64,000 bases of DNA from Pseudomonas koreensis (GCF_024169245.1 NZ_JALJWP010000001.1:4775501-4839500); one strand, 5' to 3'; numbered from the stretch's first letter, positions 54,139-63,140 are shown. Translations and numbers: made by a program. The notes: generated from the sequence alone by a model not told the origin.

Positions 54139-54906
54139 ATGTCCAAGACTCAGTTGTTCGACCTCGATGGCAAAATCGCTTTCGTTTCCGGCGCCAGCCG
54201 CGGCATCGGCGAAGCCATCGCCAAACTGCTGGCCCAGCAAGGCGCCCACGTGATCGTCTCGAGCCGCAAGCTCGAAGGTTGCCAGCACGTCGCCGACGCG
54301 ATCACTGCCGCTGGCGGCAAAGCCACCGCAGTGGCCTGCCACATCGGTGAAATGGAACAGATCAGCCAGGTCTTCGCCGGCATCAAGGAACAATTCGGCC
54401 GCCTCGACATTCTGGTCAACAACGCCGCGACCAACCCGCAATTCTGCAACGTGCTCGACACCGATCTGGGTGCGTTCCAGAAGACCGTCGATGTGAACAT
54501 TCGCGGCTATTTCTTTATGTCGGTGGAAGCCGGCAAGCTGATGCGCGAAAACGGTGGCGGCAGCATCATCAACGTCGCCTCGATCAACGGCATCTCCCCG
54601 GGCATCTTCCAGGGCATTTACTCGGTGACCAAAGCGGCGGTCATCAACATGACCAAAGTCTTTGCCAAGGAATGCGCGCAATTCGGCATCCGCTGCAACG
54701 CTCTCCTGCCGGGCCTGACCGACACCAAATTCGCCTCGGCGCTGGTGAAGAACGATGCAATTTTGAAGCAGGCGCTGACACAGATCCCACTCAAGCGCGT
54801 GGCCGATCCAAGCGAAATGGCTGGCGCGGTGTTGTATCTGGCCAGCGACGCGTCGAGTTACACCACTGGTGTGGCGCTGAACGTGGACGGCGGCTTCCTG
54901 TCCTGA
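54139..54906 (+). CDS. SDR family oxidoreductase
   Basis: 255 residues, a classical short-chain dehydrogenase: cofactor loop SGASRGIGEA (Gly-x3-Gly-x-Gly, about residues 16-25), NNAA at 92-95, catalytic Ser in NVASINGISPG and Tyr-x3-Lys in YSVTKAA, and the closing VALNVDGGFLS. Lack of an acidic residue after beta-2 (VSSRKLEGC) suggests NADP or mixed specificity. Probably works with the upstream phosphotransferase on a hydroxyacyl substrate. A REP doublet follows. Confidence 0.93.
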   Translation: MSKTQLFDLDGKIAFVSGASRGIGEAIAKLLAQQGAHVIVSSRKLEGCQHVADAITAAGGKATAVACHIGEMEQISQVFAGIKEQFGRLDILVNNAATNPQFCNVLDTDLGAFQKTVDVNIRGYFFMSVEAGKLMRENGGGSIINVASINGISPGIFQGIYSVTKAAVINMTKVFAKECAQFGIRCNALLPGLTDTKFASALVKNDAILKQALTQIPLKRVADPSEMAGAVLYLASDASSYTTGVALNVDGGFLS

Positions 54907-54930
54907 TTTCCCAGGCAAATTGCTAGCCCG

Positions 54931-55019
54931 TGTGGGAGCGAGCCTGCTCGCGAAAGCGTCGTGTCAGTCAGCTGTGTTTCGACTGATACCCCGCCTTCGC
55001 GAGCAGGCTCGCTCCCACA
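54931..55019. repeat. REP doublet
   Basis: TGTGGGAGCGAGCCTGCTCG at 54931 and its inverted partner ending at 55019, both of the GTGGGAGC variant. Lies between the convergent SDR gene and the small lipoprotein gene. Confidence 0.92.
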
Positions 55020-55067
55020 GAGTCACTGCTGGATTCCAGGCCTCGTGCAATCGAGGAATCGCGAGTC

Positions 55068-55280
55068 TTATTGTGTGATGCAACGGGTAGTCGTGATCTG
55101 GCGCGTCACCTGCCCATCCACATACATGTCCCCAACCACCTCAGTATTCTCCAACACCTCGCAGCGGCGCTCCGGCGGTGGCGGCGGCGCGACAGGCGCA
55201 GGGGGTGGTGGACTGGCACAACCGGCCAACAGCACTGCAAGAACAGCCAACGGCAATACGCGTTTCCCAGGATTATTCAT
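55068..55280 (-). CDS. small Pro-rich lipoprotein, 70 aa
   Basis: The signal RVLPLAVLAVLLAGC ends in the lipobox LAGC, so the mature protein is lipid-anchored. It begins with a Pro/Ala-rich linker (ASPPPPAPVAPPPPPERRCE) and a short C-terminal part with two further Cys. Start ATG 55280 (MNNPGKR); the in-frame upstream start adds an implausible tail. No family name; such proteins are common in pseudomonads. Confidence 0.7.
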   Translation of the reverse strand: MNNPGKRVLPLAVLAVLLAGCASPPPPAPVAPPPPPERRCEVLENTEVVGDMYVDGQVTRQITTTRCITQ

Positions 55281-55470
55281 AGGACGACCCGCGGTAAAGA
55301 GAGACAAACTCCCGCAACCCAACCGGCCGCGGAAGACCTGACCACTCATTCTTTATAGCTGAGCGCGTTGTCAGCGCCAGTGGATTGGGGTGATTGGCTG
55401 GTTTGGGCTGTCGGTTTTGCGCAGATTTTCCAGCAGAAGTCTGGATTGGGATTATGGTTGTCGGCGAGGG

Positions 55471-55572
55471 CCTCATCGCGAGCAGGCTCACTCCTACAGT
55501 TTTGATCGAGTGAATTCAGTAACAACCAGGTCGGCTGCCAGGCCGCCTTCGCGAGCAAGCTCGCTCCCACAG
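55471..55572. repeat. two REP copies in the same orientation
   Basis: ATCGCGAGCAGGCTCACTCC (from 55474) and TTCGCGAGCAAGCTCGCTCC (from 55547) are tandem, one of each variant. They sit at the left of the larger repeat at 55615-55915. Confidence 0.85.
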
Positions 55573-55614
55573 AAAAGCAAAATAAAAGCAAGCAAGCCGC
55601 CCCGCCACCCACCA

Positions 55615-55915
55615 CATAACACGATGAGCGTTAGCTCGAGTAAAGCTTTTGATCCTGGAGCCCGTCGGCAGGCTGAGTGGAGGGATTGATCCGGGCGTGG
55701 GAGCGCAGCGACCGTACGACGCAGTCGTACACAGCGGAAGGAGGTGCAGCGAAGCAAACCGGAGCCGCTGCGCCAGGATCGATCCCGCAGCGAAGGAACC
55801 CCGAGCCTCAGCGAGCGGGCCGAACGTCAGGGCGAAGACCTTTTGGTTACTTTTGGGGCGTTTGCCAAAAGTGACCCGCCGTAAGGGAGGAACCGCCATC
55901 CGCAACACCCCAAAA
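55615..55915. repeat. about 300-bp dispersed element with internal hairpins
   Basis: The stretch 55281-55978 has no convincing gene. Most of it (about 55615-55915) has the look of a known class of pseudomonad intergenic repeat: hairpins GTACGAC-gca-GTCGTAC (55714-55730) and GGTTACTTTTGG / CCAAAAGTGACC (55845-55876), then a GTAAGGGAGG end. A 193-codon frame crosses it on the minus strand but has an Arg/Trp/Pro-rich, non-protein-like composition and no ribosome site. Exact boundaries and copy number need a genome-wide search. Confidence 0.55.
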
Positions 55916-55978
55916 AACGGATATACACCCAACCCCCCAAAGCATGGTCGGCACAAAGGCCGCCAAGCCCAAAGCGCG

Positions 55979-56242
55979 CTAAGCCAAATCCGGATCCCGC
56001 GAAGACCGCAAAGAATTGCTCTCAAGCTCATACCGCAACTCACCCACCAACGCCTCAACCGCCTCCGGCGTACGCAGCGAAGCCAGATCCAGGCCACTGA
56101 TCACCAGATCCACCTGCCCCGAATCCGGGTGATACAACCTGACCGTCAGCGAATGATCACCATCCACCGAACAATCACAAGCCAGCGGCGCAAAACTGTG
56201 CTCGAGCCGAGCGCGCAACTGGGCAAGATTCATCATGGACAT
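55979..56242 (-). CDS. DUF1652 domain-containing protein
   Basis: About 87 residues. NLAQLRARLEHSFAPLACDC, then VDGDHSLTVRLYHPDSGQVD and LVISGLDLASLRTPEAVEAL is the DUF1652 pattern seen across Pseudomonas. Small cytosolic protein of unknown role. Three near in-frame ATGs (56242, 56236, 56233) are possible; AGGAACG lies three bases before the first and nine before the second. Confidence 0.88.
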   Translation of the reverse strand: MSMMNLAQLRARLEHSFAPLACDCSVDGDHSLTVRLYHPDSGQVDLVISGLDLASLRTPEAVEALVGELRYELESNSLRSSRDPDLA

Positions 56243-56374
56243 CGTTCCTATGGCTGTTTCAAAGGGGCGCGATCGCAAGCCGCAAATAGCTCACACCGCA
56301 CCCCACCAGCCTAAGAACACACGCCCCCGGCCAATACATGAATTTGCACCCTTGTAACTAGTGCATTTGCACCC

Positions 56375-57871
56375 TCAGCGCTGCCCCTTTGTGCCCCATT
56401 CTCCAGAGAACAATCCACGCTCCCTGGCCCAGACAATCGCCTCGCTGCGGCTGTGCACATCCAGTTTGGAATACACCGTGGCCACGTGATTGCGCACGGT
56501 ATTGGGCGCGAGCTTCAACCGTGCGGCAATCTCCTTGTCCGCCAGACCTTCGCAGATCAACCCCAGCACGTCCCGCTCGCGGGCCGTCAGGTCAGTGAAC
56601 GAGGCGCTGGGCAGTTGCGGCGAGTTGATCTTCTTCACGTTGGCCAGCTTTTCGATCAAGGTGCGGCTGAACCACGAAGCATCCTTCATCACCTCTTCGA
56701 TAGCCGCGACCAATTCCAGCTCGGTCCGCTTGCGCTCGGTCATGTCCATCAACACCAGCAGATAGCAGGAAACATCGTGAATATTCACGGTGTCGGCCGA
56801 AACCGCGCATTCCAGCAACTCCTCATCCTTCTTGCGCACCGGCACGTCCACGCGATCCACCCGACCATTCTTGGCCAGCGCGGACAACAACCGCGTGCGC
56901 GCACCGTCATCGTGGATGAAGCTCAACTGCGTCACGGTTTTACCGATCACTTCATCGCTGTCGTAGGCCAGGGTGTCCAGAAATGCCTGGTTGACGTCAA
57001 TGACCTCCTGCCTGTCAGCGGTGCAGATCAGAATCGGCACCGGTGTCAGGCGAAAAGCCTTGGCAAAGCGCTCCTCGCTTTGGCGCAATGCGACTTCGAC
57101 CCGACGCCTGGGCTCCATGTCGACAAAGGAAAACAGCATGCAATTCTCGTCATTGAGCAGCAGCGGCTGGCCGGCAACGATCACCTGTTTGCTGCCGCCG
57201 TCAGGCAGGCGCAGTTCCGCCTGCATCTGCGGAATGGTCGCGACATCGCGCAAGCGCTGGATAGCCAGATCGCGTTTATCGGCCTGCTCGAAGATATCGA
57301 TTTCGTATGCCGAGGTGCCGATCACCTGATCGCGGGTGTAGCCGGTCATTTCCAGAAAACCCGGATTGACCTTGATGTAACGCAAATCGCTGAGCCGGCA
57401 GATCACCGCCGGCGCGGGGTTGGCGTTGAAGGTTTTTTCGAAGCGCAGCTCGGCGTTGGCCCAGTCGGTGACATCGCTCATGATCAGCACCAGTGACTCG
57501 GGCTGTCCGACGCGGTCGGTCAGCACCATGCTGCGCACACTGTGCACCCAGACACGCTCCGGGTCGTCCACGGGCGAGATCTCGATCAGCACGTCACTGA
57601 ACGCCTCGCAACGCGCCACGCGGCTGATCGGGTAGTTCTCGGGCGACAACACATGGTTATTGCGATAGCGCAGGACGAAGCGTTTGGCGTACTCGTCAGC
57701 GTTGGTGCCCAGGTCACCGATGGTGCTGACGCCATGCATGGTCAGCGCCGCTTCATTGGCCCAGAGAATGCTTTTGTCGAGCTCCAGCAGAATCACCCCG
57801 TCCGACAGCCCGGCGATGATCTGCTGCAACTGGCGACGGTTGGTTTCGGTGGTCAGGACTTCCTGGCTCAT
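56375..57871 (-). CDS. PAS-domain LuxR-type transcriptional regulator
   Basis: 498 residues. Three PAS domains in a row (about 8-125, 137-255 and 265-385; each with N..A-x-NP or ITGYTRDQVIG-type segments such as NPGFLEMTGYTRDQVIGTSA and NQAFLDTLAYDSDEVIGKTV) are followed by a short coiled linker and a C-terminal GerE/LuxR helix-turn-helix (LTARERDVLGLICEGLADKE; LAPNTVRNHVATVYSKLDVH). Probably a soluble sensor-regulator. GGAG lies before ATG 57871. No partner kinase is adjacent. Confidence 0.88.
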   Translation of the reverse strand: MSQEVLTTETNRRQLQQIIAGLSDGVILLELDKSILWANEAALTMHGVSTIGDLGTNADEYAKRFVLRYRNNHVLSPENYPISRVARCEAFSDVLIEISPVDDPERVWVHSVRSMVLTDRVGQPESLVLIMSDVTDWANAELRFEKTFNANPAPAVICRLSDLRYIKVNPGFLEMTGYTRDQVIGTSAYEIDIFEQADKRDLAIQRLRDVATIPQMQAELRLPDGGSKQVIVAGQPLLLNDENCMLFSFVDMEPRRRVEVALRQSEERFAKAFRLTPVPILICTADRQEVIDVNQAFLDTLAYDSDEVIGKTVTQLSFIHDDGARTRLLSALAKNGRVDRVDVPVRKKDEELLECAVSADTVNIHDVSCYLLVLMDMTERKRTELELVAAIEEVMKDASWFSRTLIEKLANVKKINSPQLPSASFTDLTARERDVLGLICEGLADKEIAARLKLAPNTVRNHVATVYSKLDVHSRSEAIVWARERGLFSGEWGTKGQR

Positions 57872-57995
57872 TGGATCTCCACACTGTGATGCGGCTAGGT
57901 GAAGAGTACGACCGCGACGACTCGGGATCGTGCCACGCCATGAAAATCGCCGAAAAGCCCTCTGTGGGAGTGCGTGAGCTGCAATCTGTGCCAGT

Positions 57996-58367
57996 TCACT
58001 TGTCCCGCGGCACAACGCCGTCAAAAAGATTTTTGAACCCACCAAAAATCATCCGCTGCCCGTCAAAGCCCATGGGATTGACGTCTGGTTGCATGCGCGG
58101 ATCTTCCATCATTTTCGCCATGCCTGCGTCGCGGGTGGCCTTGTCCGGCCAGATCAGCCAGCCGGAAGAAACGGTCTCGCCTTCCCTGAGTTTCACCGCC
58201 AGCGGGAATGAGGTGAGCTTGCCCTCAGGCACATCGTCACCCCAGCACTGGACGACATCAACGGCGCCATATTCCTTGAACAGCCGGGCGGCGATCTCAC
58301 AGTGTTTTTTGTACTGTTCACGATTGGCGTCAGGCACGGGTGCCACGAAGATATCGATGTAGGCCAT
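57996..58367 (-). CDS. DUF1428 domain-containing protein
   Basis: 123 residues: MAYIDIFVAPVPDANREQYK, then GAVDVVQCWGDDVPEGKLTS and MGFDGQRMIFGGFKNLFD match DUF1428 (YbaA-like), a ferredoxin-like dimeric fold of unknown function. ATG 58367 has AGGAG seven bases upstream; an ATG two codons earlier (58373) overlaps the stop of the upstream lipoprotein gene by four bases and is the alternative. Second gene of a two-gene operon. Confidence 0.9.
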   Translation of the reverse strand: MAYIDIFVAPVPDANREQYKKHCEIAARLFKEYGAVDVVQCWGDDVPEGKLTSFPLAVKLREGETVSSGWLIWPDKATRDAGMAKMMEDPRMQPDVNPMGFDGQRMIFGGFKNLFDGVVPRDK

Positions 58368-58369
58368 AT

Positions 58370-59452
58370 TCATTCTCCTTTCAGGATGGGTTCGATCTGC
58401 TGACTGGTCGATTGCGGCTGGCGCCATTCGACACGATTCACGCCAAGCCCGACCGGCGGTTCGTCACTCGCCCCAAGATTGCCCTCGACCTGCCCGGCCA
58501 TGTGCAGTGTGCCCGCCATCACCCCGGTGGTCGGATTCTGCAGCAGCTTCAGCCAGGCCTTGTCGAATGTGTTACCCAGGCTGCTGCGGATCAGCGCTTC
58601 GCTGTCGGGGCGGTCGTTGGCCTGGATGATTGCGCGAATGCCGGCCACGCCGACTGAAATCATCGCCCCGGCCAGTTTCCCCGCCGCTGCTGCCACCGCA
58701 CTGGCGGCGCCACGCGGGGCCATTTCCGCTTCGATGCGCTGGCTGGCGCGTTTGGCCACCGGGGCCATGGCCGCGTCGGTGGAAGAAATGCCCCTGGCGC
58801 CGCCATCGGTGTGGATCTTGGCGATCAGCGCGGCGTACGCCGGCAGGGTGTTCAGCGGTTCGGTGCTGATGACCTGGAATAGCGAAGCATCCCGCGCGGG
58901 CGGCGGGCCAAGGGCGATGGCCGGAATTTTTTGCAAGTGTCCGTTGAGCTGCGCAATCGGTACGCCATGACGCTGGGCGATGAGCGGCATCTGCTGCGCC
59001 ATCAACTGCGCATAAAACGCTGTGGCCTGAGCCAGAATCGCATCCGGATCGACCTCAACCGCGACCGGCGCCAGTACCCTTTCCTGATATTGCTCAAGCA
59101 GATACGCCGCCAGCCGTTTCGCCGAAGCATCCTGCTCGCCGCCAGCGCTGATCGTGTACCAACTGACCTTCATCGACAGCCATTCCTGGGTCCAGTAGCT
59201 GCTGAACCACGGGATGAAATTTTCTTCAGTTTGCTGATAGACCCGAGTGCGCCAATGTTCCATCGAGCCACGGGCGAACAGCTTGACCTGCTCGGTGGCC
59301 TGCTGCGAGGCGCCAAGGATTTCGCGATCGATCTGCTGCCAGGTTTGCGCCGATACCACCACGGCTCGCGGCGCACTCACCGGTGCCCGGGCCGAGGTGG
59401 CGCAGCCGGCCAGCAGAAACAGTGCGGCAACGACCAGCGCGCGCGGGTTCAC
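58370..59452 (-). CDS. lipoprotein of unknown function, 360 aa
   Basis: A GTG at 59452 begins a lipoprotein signal (NPRALVVAALFLLAGC) with lipobox LAGC; no ATG gives a better start, and AAGGAC lies nine bases upstream. The mature part is helical and Ala/Gln-rich with aromatic runs (FIPWFSSYWTQEWLSMKVSW) and an Ala/Gly-rich segment (AAAGKLAGAMISVGVAGIRA) that could touch a membrane. Family not recognised. Its stop overlaps the DUF1428 gene start region, so the two are translationally linked. Confidence 0.75.
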   Translation of the reverse strand: MNPRALVVAALFLLAGCATSARAPVSAPRAVVVSAQTWQQIDREILGASQQATEQVKLFARGSMEHWRTRVYQQTEENFIPWFSSYWTQEWLSMKVSWYTISAGGEQDASAKRLAAYLLEQYQERVLAPVAVEVDPDAILAQATAFYAQLMAQQMPLIAQRHGVPIAQLNGHLQKIPAIALGPPPARDASLFQVISTEPLNTLPAYAALIAKIHTDGGARGISSTDAAMAPVAKRASQRIEAEMAPRGAASAVAAAAGKLAGAMISVGVAGIRAIIQANDRPDSEALIRSSLGNTFDKAWLKLLQNPTTGVMAGTLHMAGQVEGNLGASDEPPVGLGVNRVEWRQPQSTSQQIEPILKGE

Positions 59453-59534
59453 GGTGGTGGCGTCCTTTGGCTTGGGGAGGTGCAGGTTTGAGTATAGGCA
59501 GGTGAGCAAGAGGTGTGCCGCATGTTCTGGCCTC

Positions 59535-59559
59535 TGTGGGAGCGAGCTTGCTCGCGAAG
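59535..59559 (+). repeat. single REP copy
   Basis: TGTGGGAGCGAGCTTGCTCG, one copy without a partner within 100 bases. Lies between the divergent lipoprotein and the small gene at 59690. Confidence 0.85.
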
Positions 59560-59689
59560 GGGCCTTCAGCGTCACCGCAAACCTCAACCATCACCACCAT
59601 CGATATCCACCATCGCCACGATTGCCTTCCGCGCCTGGCTCATGAAAGGCACGATTGACTCATCCGACACACAACGAGGCGTTCACATC

Positions 59690-59971
59690 ATGATGCATAC
59701 CCAAGTCACCCTCTCCGTGAGTTTCCCGGTGTTCGGCAGCAACTACTACCAACAGCACGTCGTGCCGCGCAAGGCGCAGACGCTGGTGTTCAACGAAGAT
59801 TTCGACGATCTGCTGATGCCCGCCGCCAGCAATCACTTCAGCAATGAAGTGGTCGGCCTCAACGATCAGTTCCGCTTCCTGAGCGACATACTCGCCACCC
59901 ATTTGCTCGATCACGAGGCCCCGGTGCCTGCGCGATCCCGCGTCCAGGCGAACGCTCGTTTTTTCAACTGA
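59690..59971 (+). CDS. small hypothetical protein, 93 aa
   Basis: Two adjacent ATGs (59690, 59693) follow GAGGCG. The product (VTLSVSFPVFGSNYYQQHVV; DQFRFLSDILATHLLDHEAP) is soluble with an aromatic beta-rich start and a helical end. No family is recognised. Ends just before a strong hairpin shared with the convergent small lipoprotein gene. Confidence 0.6.
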   Translation: MMHTQVTLSVSFPVFGSNYYQQHVVPRKAQTLVFNEDFDDLLMPAASNHFSNEVVGLNDQFRFLSDILATHLLDHEAPVPARSRVQANARFFN

Positions 59972-59982
59972 GGGCTGATGCA

Positions 59983-60015
59983 CAGAGGGCGTTCCTGTTG
60001 CGGGAACGCCCTCTG
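59983..60015. terminator. bidirectional hairpin terminator
   Basis: CAGAGGGCGTTCC pairs perfectly with GGAACGCCCTCTG around a seven-base loop, between two convergent genes. There is no clear T-run on either side, so termination is inferred from the stem and position. Confidence 0.6.
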
Positions 60016-60024
60016 CTCATTCAG

Positions 60025-60231
60025 TCAGTCATCATCGCGATCACGGTAATAACGACGGCCATCGCGGCGGTCGTCATCGCGGTCGTCCCAGCGCCGGTCA
60101 TGGTCGTAATAGCGGCCATGATCGCGGTCGTAATGCCGGCCATGCCGGTGGTCATCATCAAAATCCGCAATACAGCCGCTGAGCAATACGGCGGCGGTCA
60201 CAGTGAGCAGCATCGTTGTCGCTTGCTTCAT
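60025..60231 (-). CDS. small His/Asp/Arg-rich lipoprotein, 68 aa
   Basis: A lipoprotein signal (TTMLLTVTAAVLLSGC, lipobox LSGC) is followed by about 45 residues made almost only of Asp, Arg, His and Tyr (DDDHRHGRHYDRDHGRYYDH and so on). The mature protein should be disordered and could bind divalent metals. Family not recognised; similar low-complexity lipoproteins occur in pseudomonads. Monocistronic. Confidence 0.65.
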   Translation of the reverse strand: MKQATTMLLTVTAAVLLSGCIADFDDDHRHGRHYDRDHGRYYDHDRRWDDRDDDRRDGRRYYRDRDDD

Positions 60232-60451
60232 TCAACACTTCCCTAAAACCCAAGGTCTTGACGACGGAAATCGCCGCGCTGCCCGCGTCTTCAGGACGCC
60301 GTGCGCGCAGCCGCAGATACGACCGGGTAAAAGCAGGTTGATTCAGTGGCCACCATCGACCGTTGGTCGGCCCGTTCGCCACGGCCGAACGGCGGCGTAA
60401 TGCCACCTATACTGCTTGCAACCAACCCCCATGCAATGGATCTGCACCCTC

Positions 60452-60463
60452 AATAACAACAAG
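60452..60463 (+). promoter_or_regulatory. A-rich AAN repeat (Hfq/Crc-type target candidate) before lldP
   Basis: AATAACAACAAG is four AAN triplets directly before the AGAGGTGG ribosome site of the lactate permease gene, the usual position for Hfq/Crc repression. A -10-like TATACT lies at about 60408-60413. Confidence 0.5.
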
Positions 60464-60475
60464 CAGAGGTGGACC

Positions 60476-62230
60476 ATGGTCTGGCAGCAAATCTACGACC
60501 CGTTCGGCAATCCGGTGCTCTCCACGCTGATGGCCGCGGTGCCGGTAGTGGTGATGCTCGCGGCGCTGGCGTTCTTCCACGTAAAGGCGCATCTGGCGGC
60601 GCTGCTGGCACTGGCGTCCGCCCTGCTGATCTCGATCTTCGCCTTCGACATGCCAGCGGGCATGGCCGGTTCGGCGGCGTTGTTCGGCGCGGCGAATGGC
60701 TTGCTGCCGATCGGCTGGATCGTTCTCAACATCATCTTTCTGCATCGCCTGACCACCGAGAACGGCTCGTTCAAAGTGCTGCAGGATTCCCTCGCACGCA
60801 TCACCGACGACCGGCGTTTGCAACTGCTGCTGATCGCGTTCTGCTTCGGTGCGTTCTTCGAAGGCGCGGCGGGGTTCGGCACGCCGGTAGCGGTGACCGG
60901 GGCGATTCTGATCGGCCTGGGGTTTTCGCCATTGGCCGCATCCGGTCTGGCACTCATCGCCAACACCGCACCCGTGGCATTTGGCGCACTGGGCACGCCG
61001 ATCATCACCCTCGCCAAAGTCACCGGGCTGGATGAGATGGAGCTGTCGATGATGGTCGGTCGGCAGTTGCCGTTCTTCTCGGTGCTGGTGCCGTTCTGGC
61101 TGATCTGGGCCTTTGCCGGATGGCGCAAGATGCTCGAGGTATGGCCGGCAATTCTGGTGGCCGGGGTGAGTTTCGCCATCCCCCAATTCCTCGTGTCGAA
61201 CTACCACGGGCCGATGCTGGTGGACGTGATCGCCGCGCTGATTTCCATGGCCTGCCTGACGCTGTTCCTCAAGGTCTGGAAACCGGCGACCATTCACACC
61301 TCGGCAGCGCTGTCCGGTCGCGTCGACAACTCCAAGGTCGACGAAGAAACAGTCACCGCCAGCGCCGCGTTCAGCGATCAGGCGCGCCCGGCAGTAATGC
61401 GCGCATGGATGCCGTGGATCATTCTCACGATATTCGTGTTCGCCTGGGGCACGCAGGGCTTCAAGAACATGTTCGACACGCGCCCGGTGATCGATCCGGT
61501 CACGCAATCGGCCAAGCTCGACCCGCAAGGCAAACCGGTGCGCGAGGCCAATCCGATTTTCGCCCCGTCAGTGACTTTCACCAGCCTGCATCTGCAAATA
61601 GAAAAAGTCCCACCCGTGGTTGCGGCGCCGAAAGCCGAGGAAGCGGTGTACAAGTTCACTTGGCTGACCGCGACCGGCAGCGGGATTCTGCTGGCGGCAA
61701 TTGTTGGCGGTTTATTGATGGGCTACTCGATCCCGCAACTGATCAAGCAATACCTGCGCACGCTTTGGGTGGTGCGGTTTTCCCTGATCACGATTGCGGC
61801 GATGCTGGCGCTGGGGTTTCTCACCCGCTATTCGGGGCTCGATGCGACCATGGGCCTGGCGTTCGCGGCGACGGGGATTTTCTATCCGATGTTCGGCACG
61901 CTGCTCGGCTGGCTTGGAGTGGCGCTGACCGGCTCGGATACCGCGTCGAACGTGCTGTTTGGCGGCTTGCAACGGGTGACTTCGGAACAACTGGGCATCA
62001 GCCCGGTGCTGATGGCCGCGGCGAACAGTTCCGGCGGGGTAATGGGCAAAATGGTCGACGCGCAGTCGATCGTCGTCGCCTCCACCGCGACCCGTTGGTA
62101 TGGGCATGAGGGCGAGATCCTGCGTTACGTGTTCTTCCACTCGATCGTGCTGGCGATCCTCGTCGGCGGGCTGGTGACGTTGCAGGCGTATGTCGCGCCG
62201 TTTACCTCGATGGTTGTAGGTGGGCCATAA
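60476..62230 (+). CDS. lldP: L-lactate permease
   Basis: 584 residues, about thirteen membrane helices. The sequence follows the LctP/LldP family: MVWQQIYDPFGNPVLSTLMA at the start, FGAFFEGAAGFGTPVAVTGA in the middle, and GVALTGSDTASNVLFGGLQR with NSSGGVMGKMVDAQSIVVAS near the end. Imports L-lactate (and D-lactate or glycolate) with protons. A polar loop of about 70 residues (about 345-410) divides the halves. AGAGGTGG precedes the ATG; the in-frame upstream start would cross the promoter. No lldD or dld gene follows in the window. Confidence 0.95.
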   Translation: MVWQQIYDPFGNPVLSTLMAAVPVVVMLAALAFFHVKAHLAALLALASALLISIFAFDMPAGMAGSAALFGAANGLLPIGWIVLNIIFLHRLTTENGSFKVLQDSLARITDDRRLQLLLIAFCFGAFFEGAAGFGTPVAVTGAILIGLGFSPLAASGLALIANTAPVAFGALGTPIITLAKVTGLDEMELSMMVGRQLPFFSVLVPFWLIWAFAGWRKMLEVWPAILVAGVSFAIPQFLVSNYHGPMLVDVIAALISMACLTLFLKVWKPATIHTSAALSGRVDNSKVDEETVTASAAFSDQARPAVMRAWMPWIILTIFVFAWGTQGFKNMFDTRPVIDPVTQSAKLDPQGKPVREANPIFAPSVTFTSLHLQIEKVPPVVAAPKAEEAVYKFTWLTATGSGILLAAIVGGLLMGYSIPQLIKQYLRTLWVVRFSLITIAAMLALGFLTRYSGLDATMGLAFAATGIFYPMFGTLLGWLGVALTGSDTASNVLFGGLQRVTSEQLGISPVLMAAANSSGGVMGKMVDAQSIVVASTATRWYGHEGEILRYVFFHSIVLAILVGGLVTLQAYVAPFTSMVVGGP

Positions 62231-62250
62231 CTGAAGAAAGACAACTCCAC

Positions 62251-62339
62251 TGTAGGAGTGAGCCTGCTCGCGATAGCGGTCTGTCAGTTGATACTGATTT
62301 GACTGACACACCGTAATCGCGAGCAGGCTCACTCCTACA
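62251..62339. repeat. REP doublet
   Basis: TGTAGGAGTGAGCCTGCTCG at 62251 and its inverted partner ending at 62339, both of the GTAGGAGT variant. It follows lldP by 20 bases. Confidence 0.92.
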
Positions 62340-62516
62340 GGGGTTTGGTGTGATCTGCCAATTGATGAGCTCAGCACATAACTCTATAGCGCAAATCCGA
62401 CAAAACCTTTTCCCCTCTCCGGCGGTCACTCCTTTTACGAGACTGGCATGCATGCCGGCGCGCCCTTTTGGGCCTTTTGCAATCCTGCCGCCCGATGAGA
62501 GAAAAGGAATCGAACC

Positions 62517-63140
62517 ATGCCGATTTCCCGACGCAACTTCATGATCCTCGGCGCCGTAACCGCGACGGCGTTCGCAATGCCCCCCTTTATCAGCCTCAAG
62601 GCCTACGCGGCCAGTCTGGAGCAACCGGCCATGAGCAAAATCACCCTGCAAGTCAACGGTAAACCACAAACCCTCGAAGTCGACACCCGCACCACCCTGC
62701 TCGACGCCCTGCGCGAACACCTGCACCTGACCGGCACCAAGAAAGGCTGCGACCACGGCCAGTGCGGCGCCTGCACGGTGATCGCCGACGGTCGGCGGAT
62801 CAACTCCTGCCTGACCCTGGCGGTGATGCACGAAGGCAGCGAAGTCACCACCATCGAAGGCCTCGGCATGCCGGACAAGCTGCACCCGATGCAGGCCGCG
62901 TTCATCAAGCACGACGGTTATCAGTGCGGCTATTGCACGCCCGGGCAGATCTGCTCGGCGGTCGCCGTGCTCAAGGAAATCCGCGACGGTATTCCCAGCC
63001 ACGTCAGCCCGAGCCTGACCGAGCCGCCGAAGCTGATCGCCGCCGAACTGCAGGAACGCATGAGCGGCAATATCTGCCGCTGCGGCGCGTACTCGAACAT
63101 CATTGAAGCCATCACTGAAGTCGCGGAGGTGCCGGCATGA
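62517..63140 (+). CDS. paoA: aldehyde dehydrogenase iron-sulfur subunit PaoA (molybdenum hydroxylase)
   Basis: 207 residues. A twin-arginine signal ([20 protein letters not shown]) sends the folded complex to the periplasm. Two [2Fe-2S] clusters are present: plant-type [11 protein letters not shown] plus NSCLTLA, and the C-terminal [12 protein letters not shown] with [12 protein letters not shown]. This is the small subunit of a PaoABC-type xanthine-oxidase-family aldehyde oxidoreductase. The next gene overlaps its stop by four bases (ATGA). Confidence 0.93.
   Translation: MPISRRNFMILGAVTATAFAMPPFISLKAYAASLEQPAMSKITLQVNGKPQTLEVDTRTTLLDALREHLHLTGTKKGCDHGQCGACTVIADGRRINSCLTLAVMHEGSEVTTIEGLGMPDKLHPMQAAFIKHDGYQCGYCTPGQICSAVAVLKEIRDGIPSHVSPSLTEPPKLIAAELQERMSGNICRCGAYSNIIEAITEVAEVPA

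Noticed and set aside
55516..56097. 193-codon minus-strand frame across the large repeat
   Set aside because: Arg/Trp/Leu/Pro-rich, no ribosome site, includes REP and hairpin DNA; such frames are often annotated by mistake in this repeat type.
59535..59559. Attachment site of a mobile element
   Set aside because: The sequence is an ordinary single REP; no integrase, tRNA gene or matching direct repeat is nearby.
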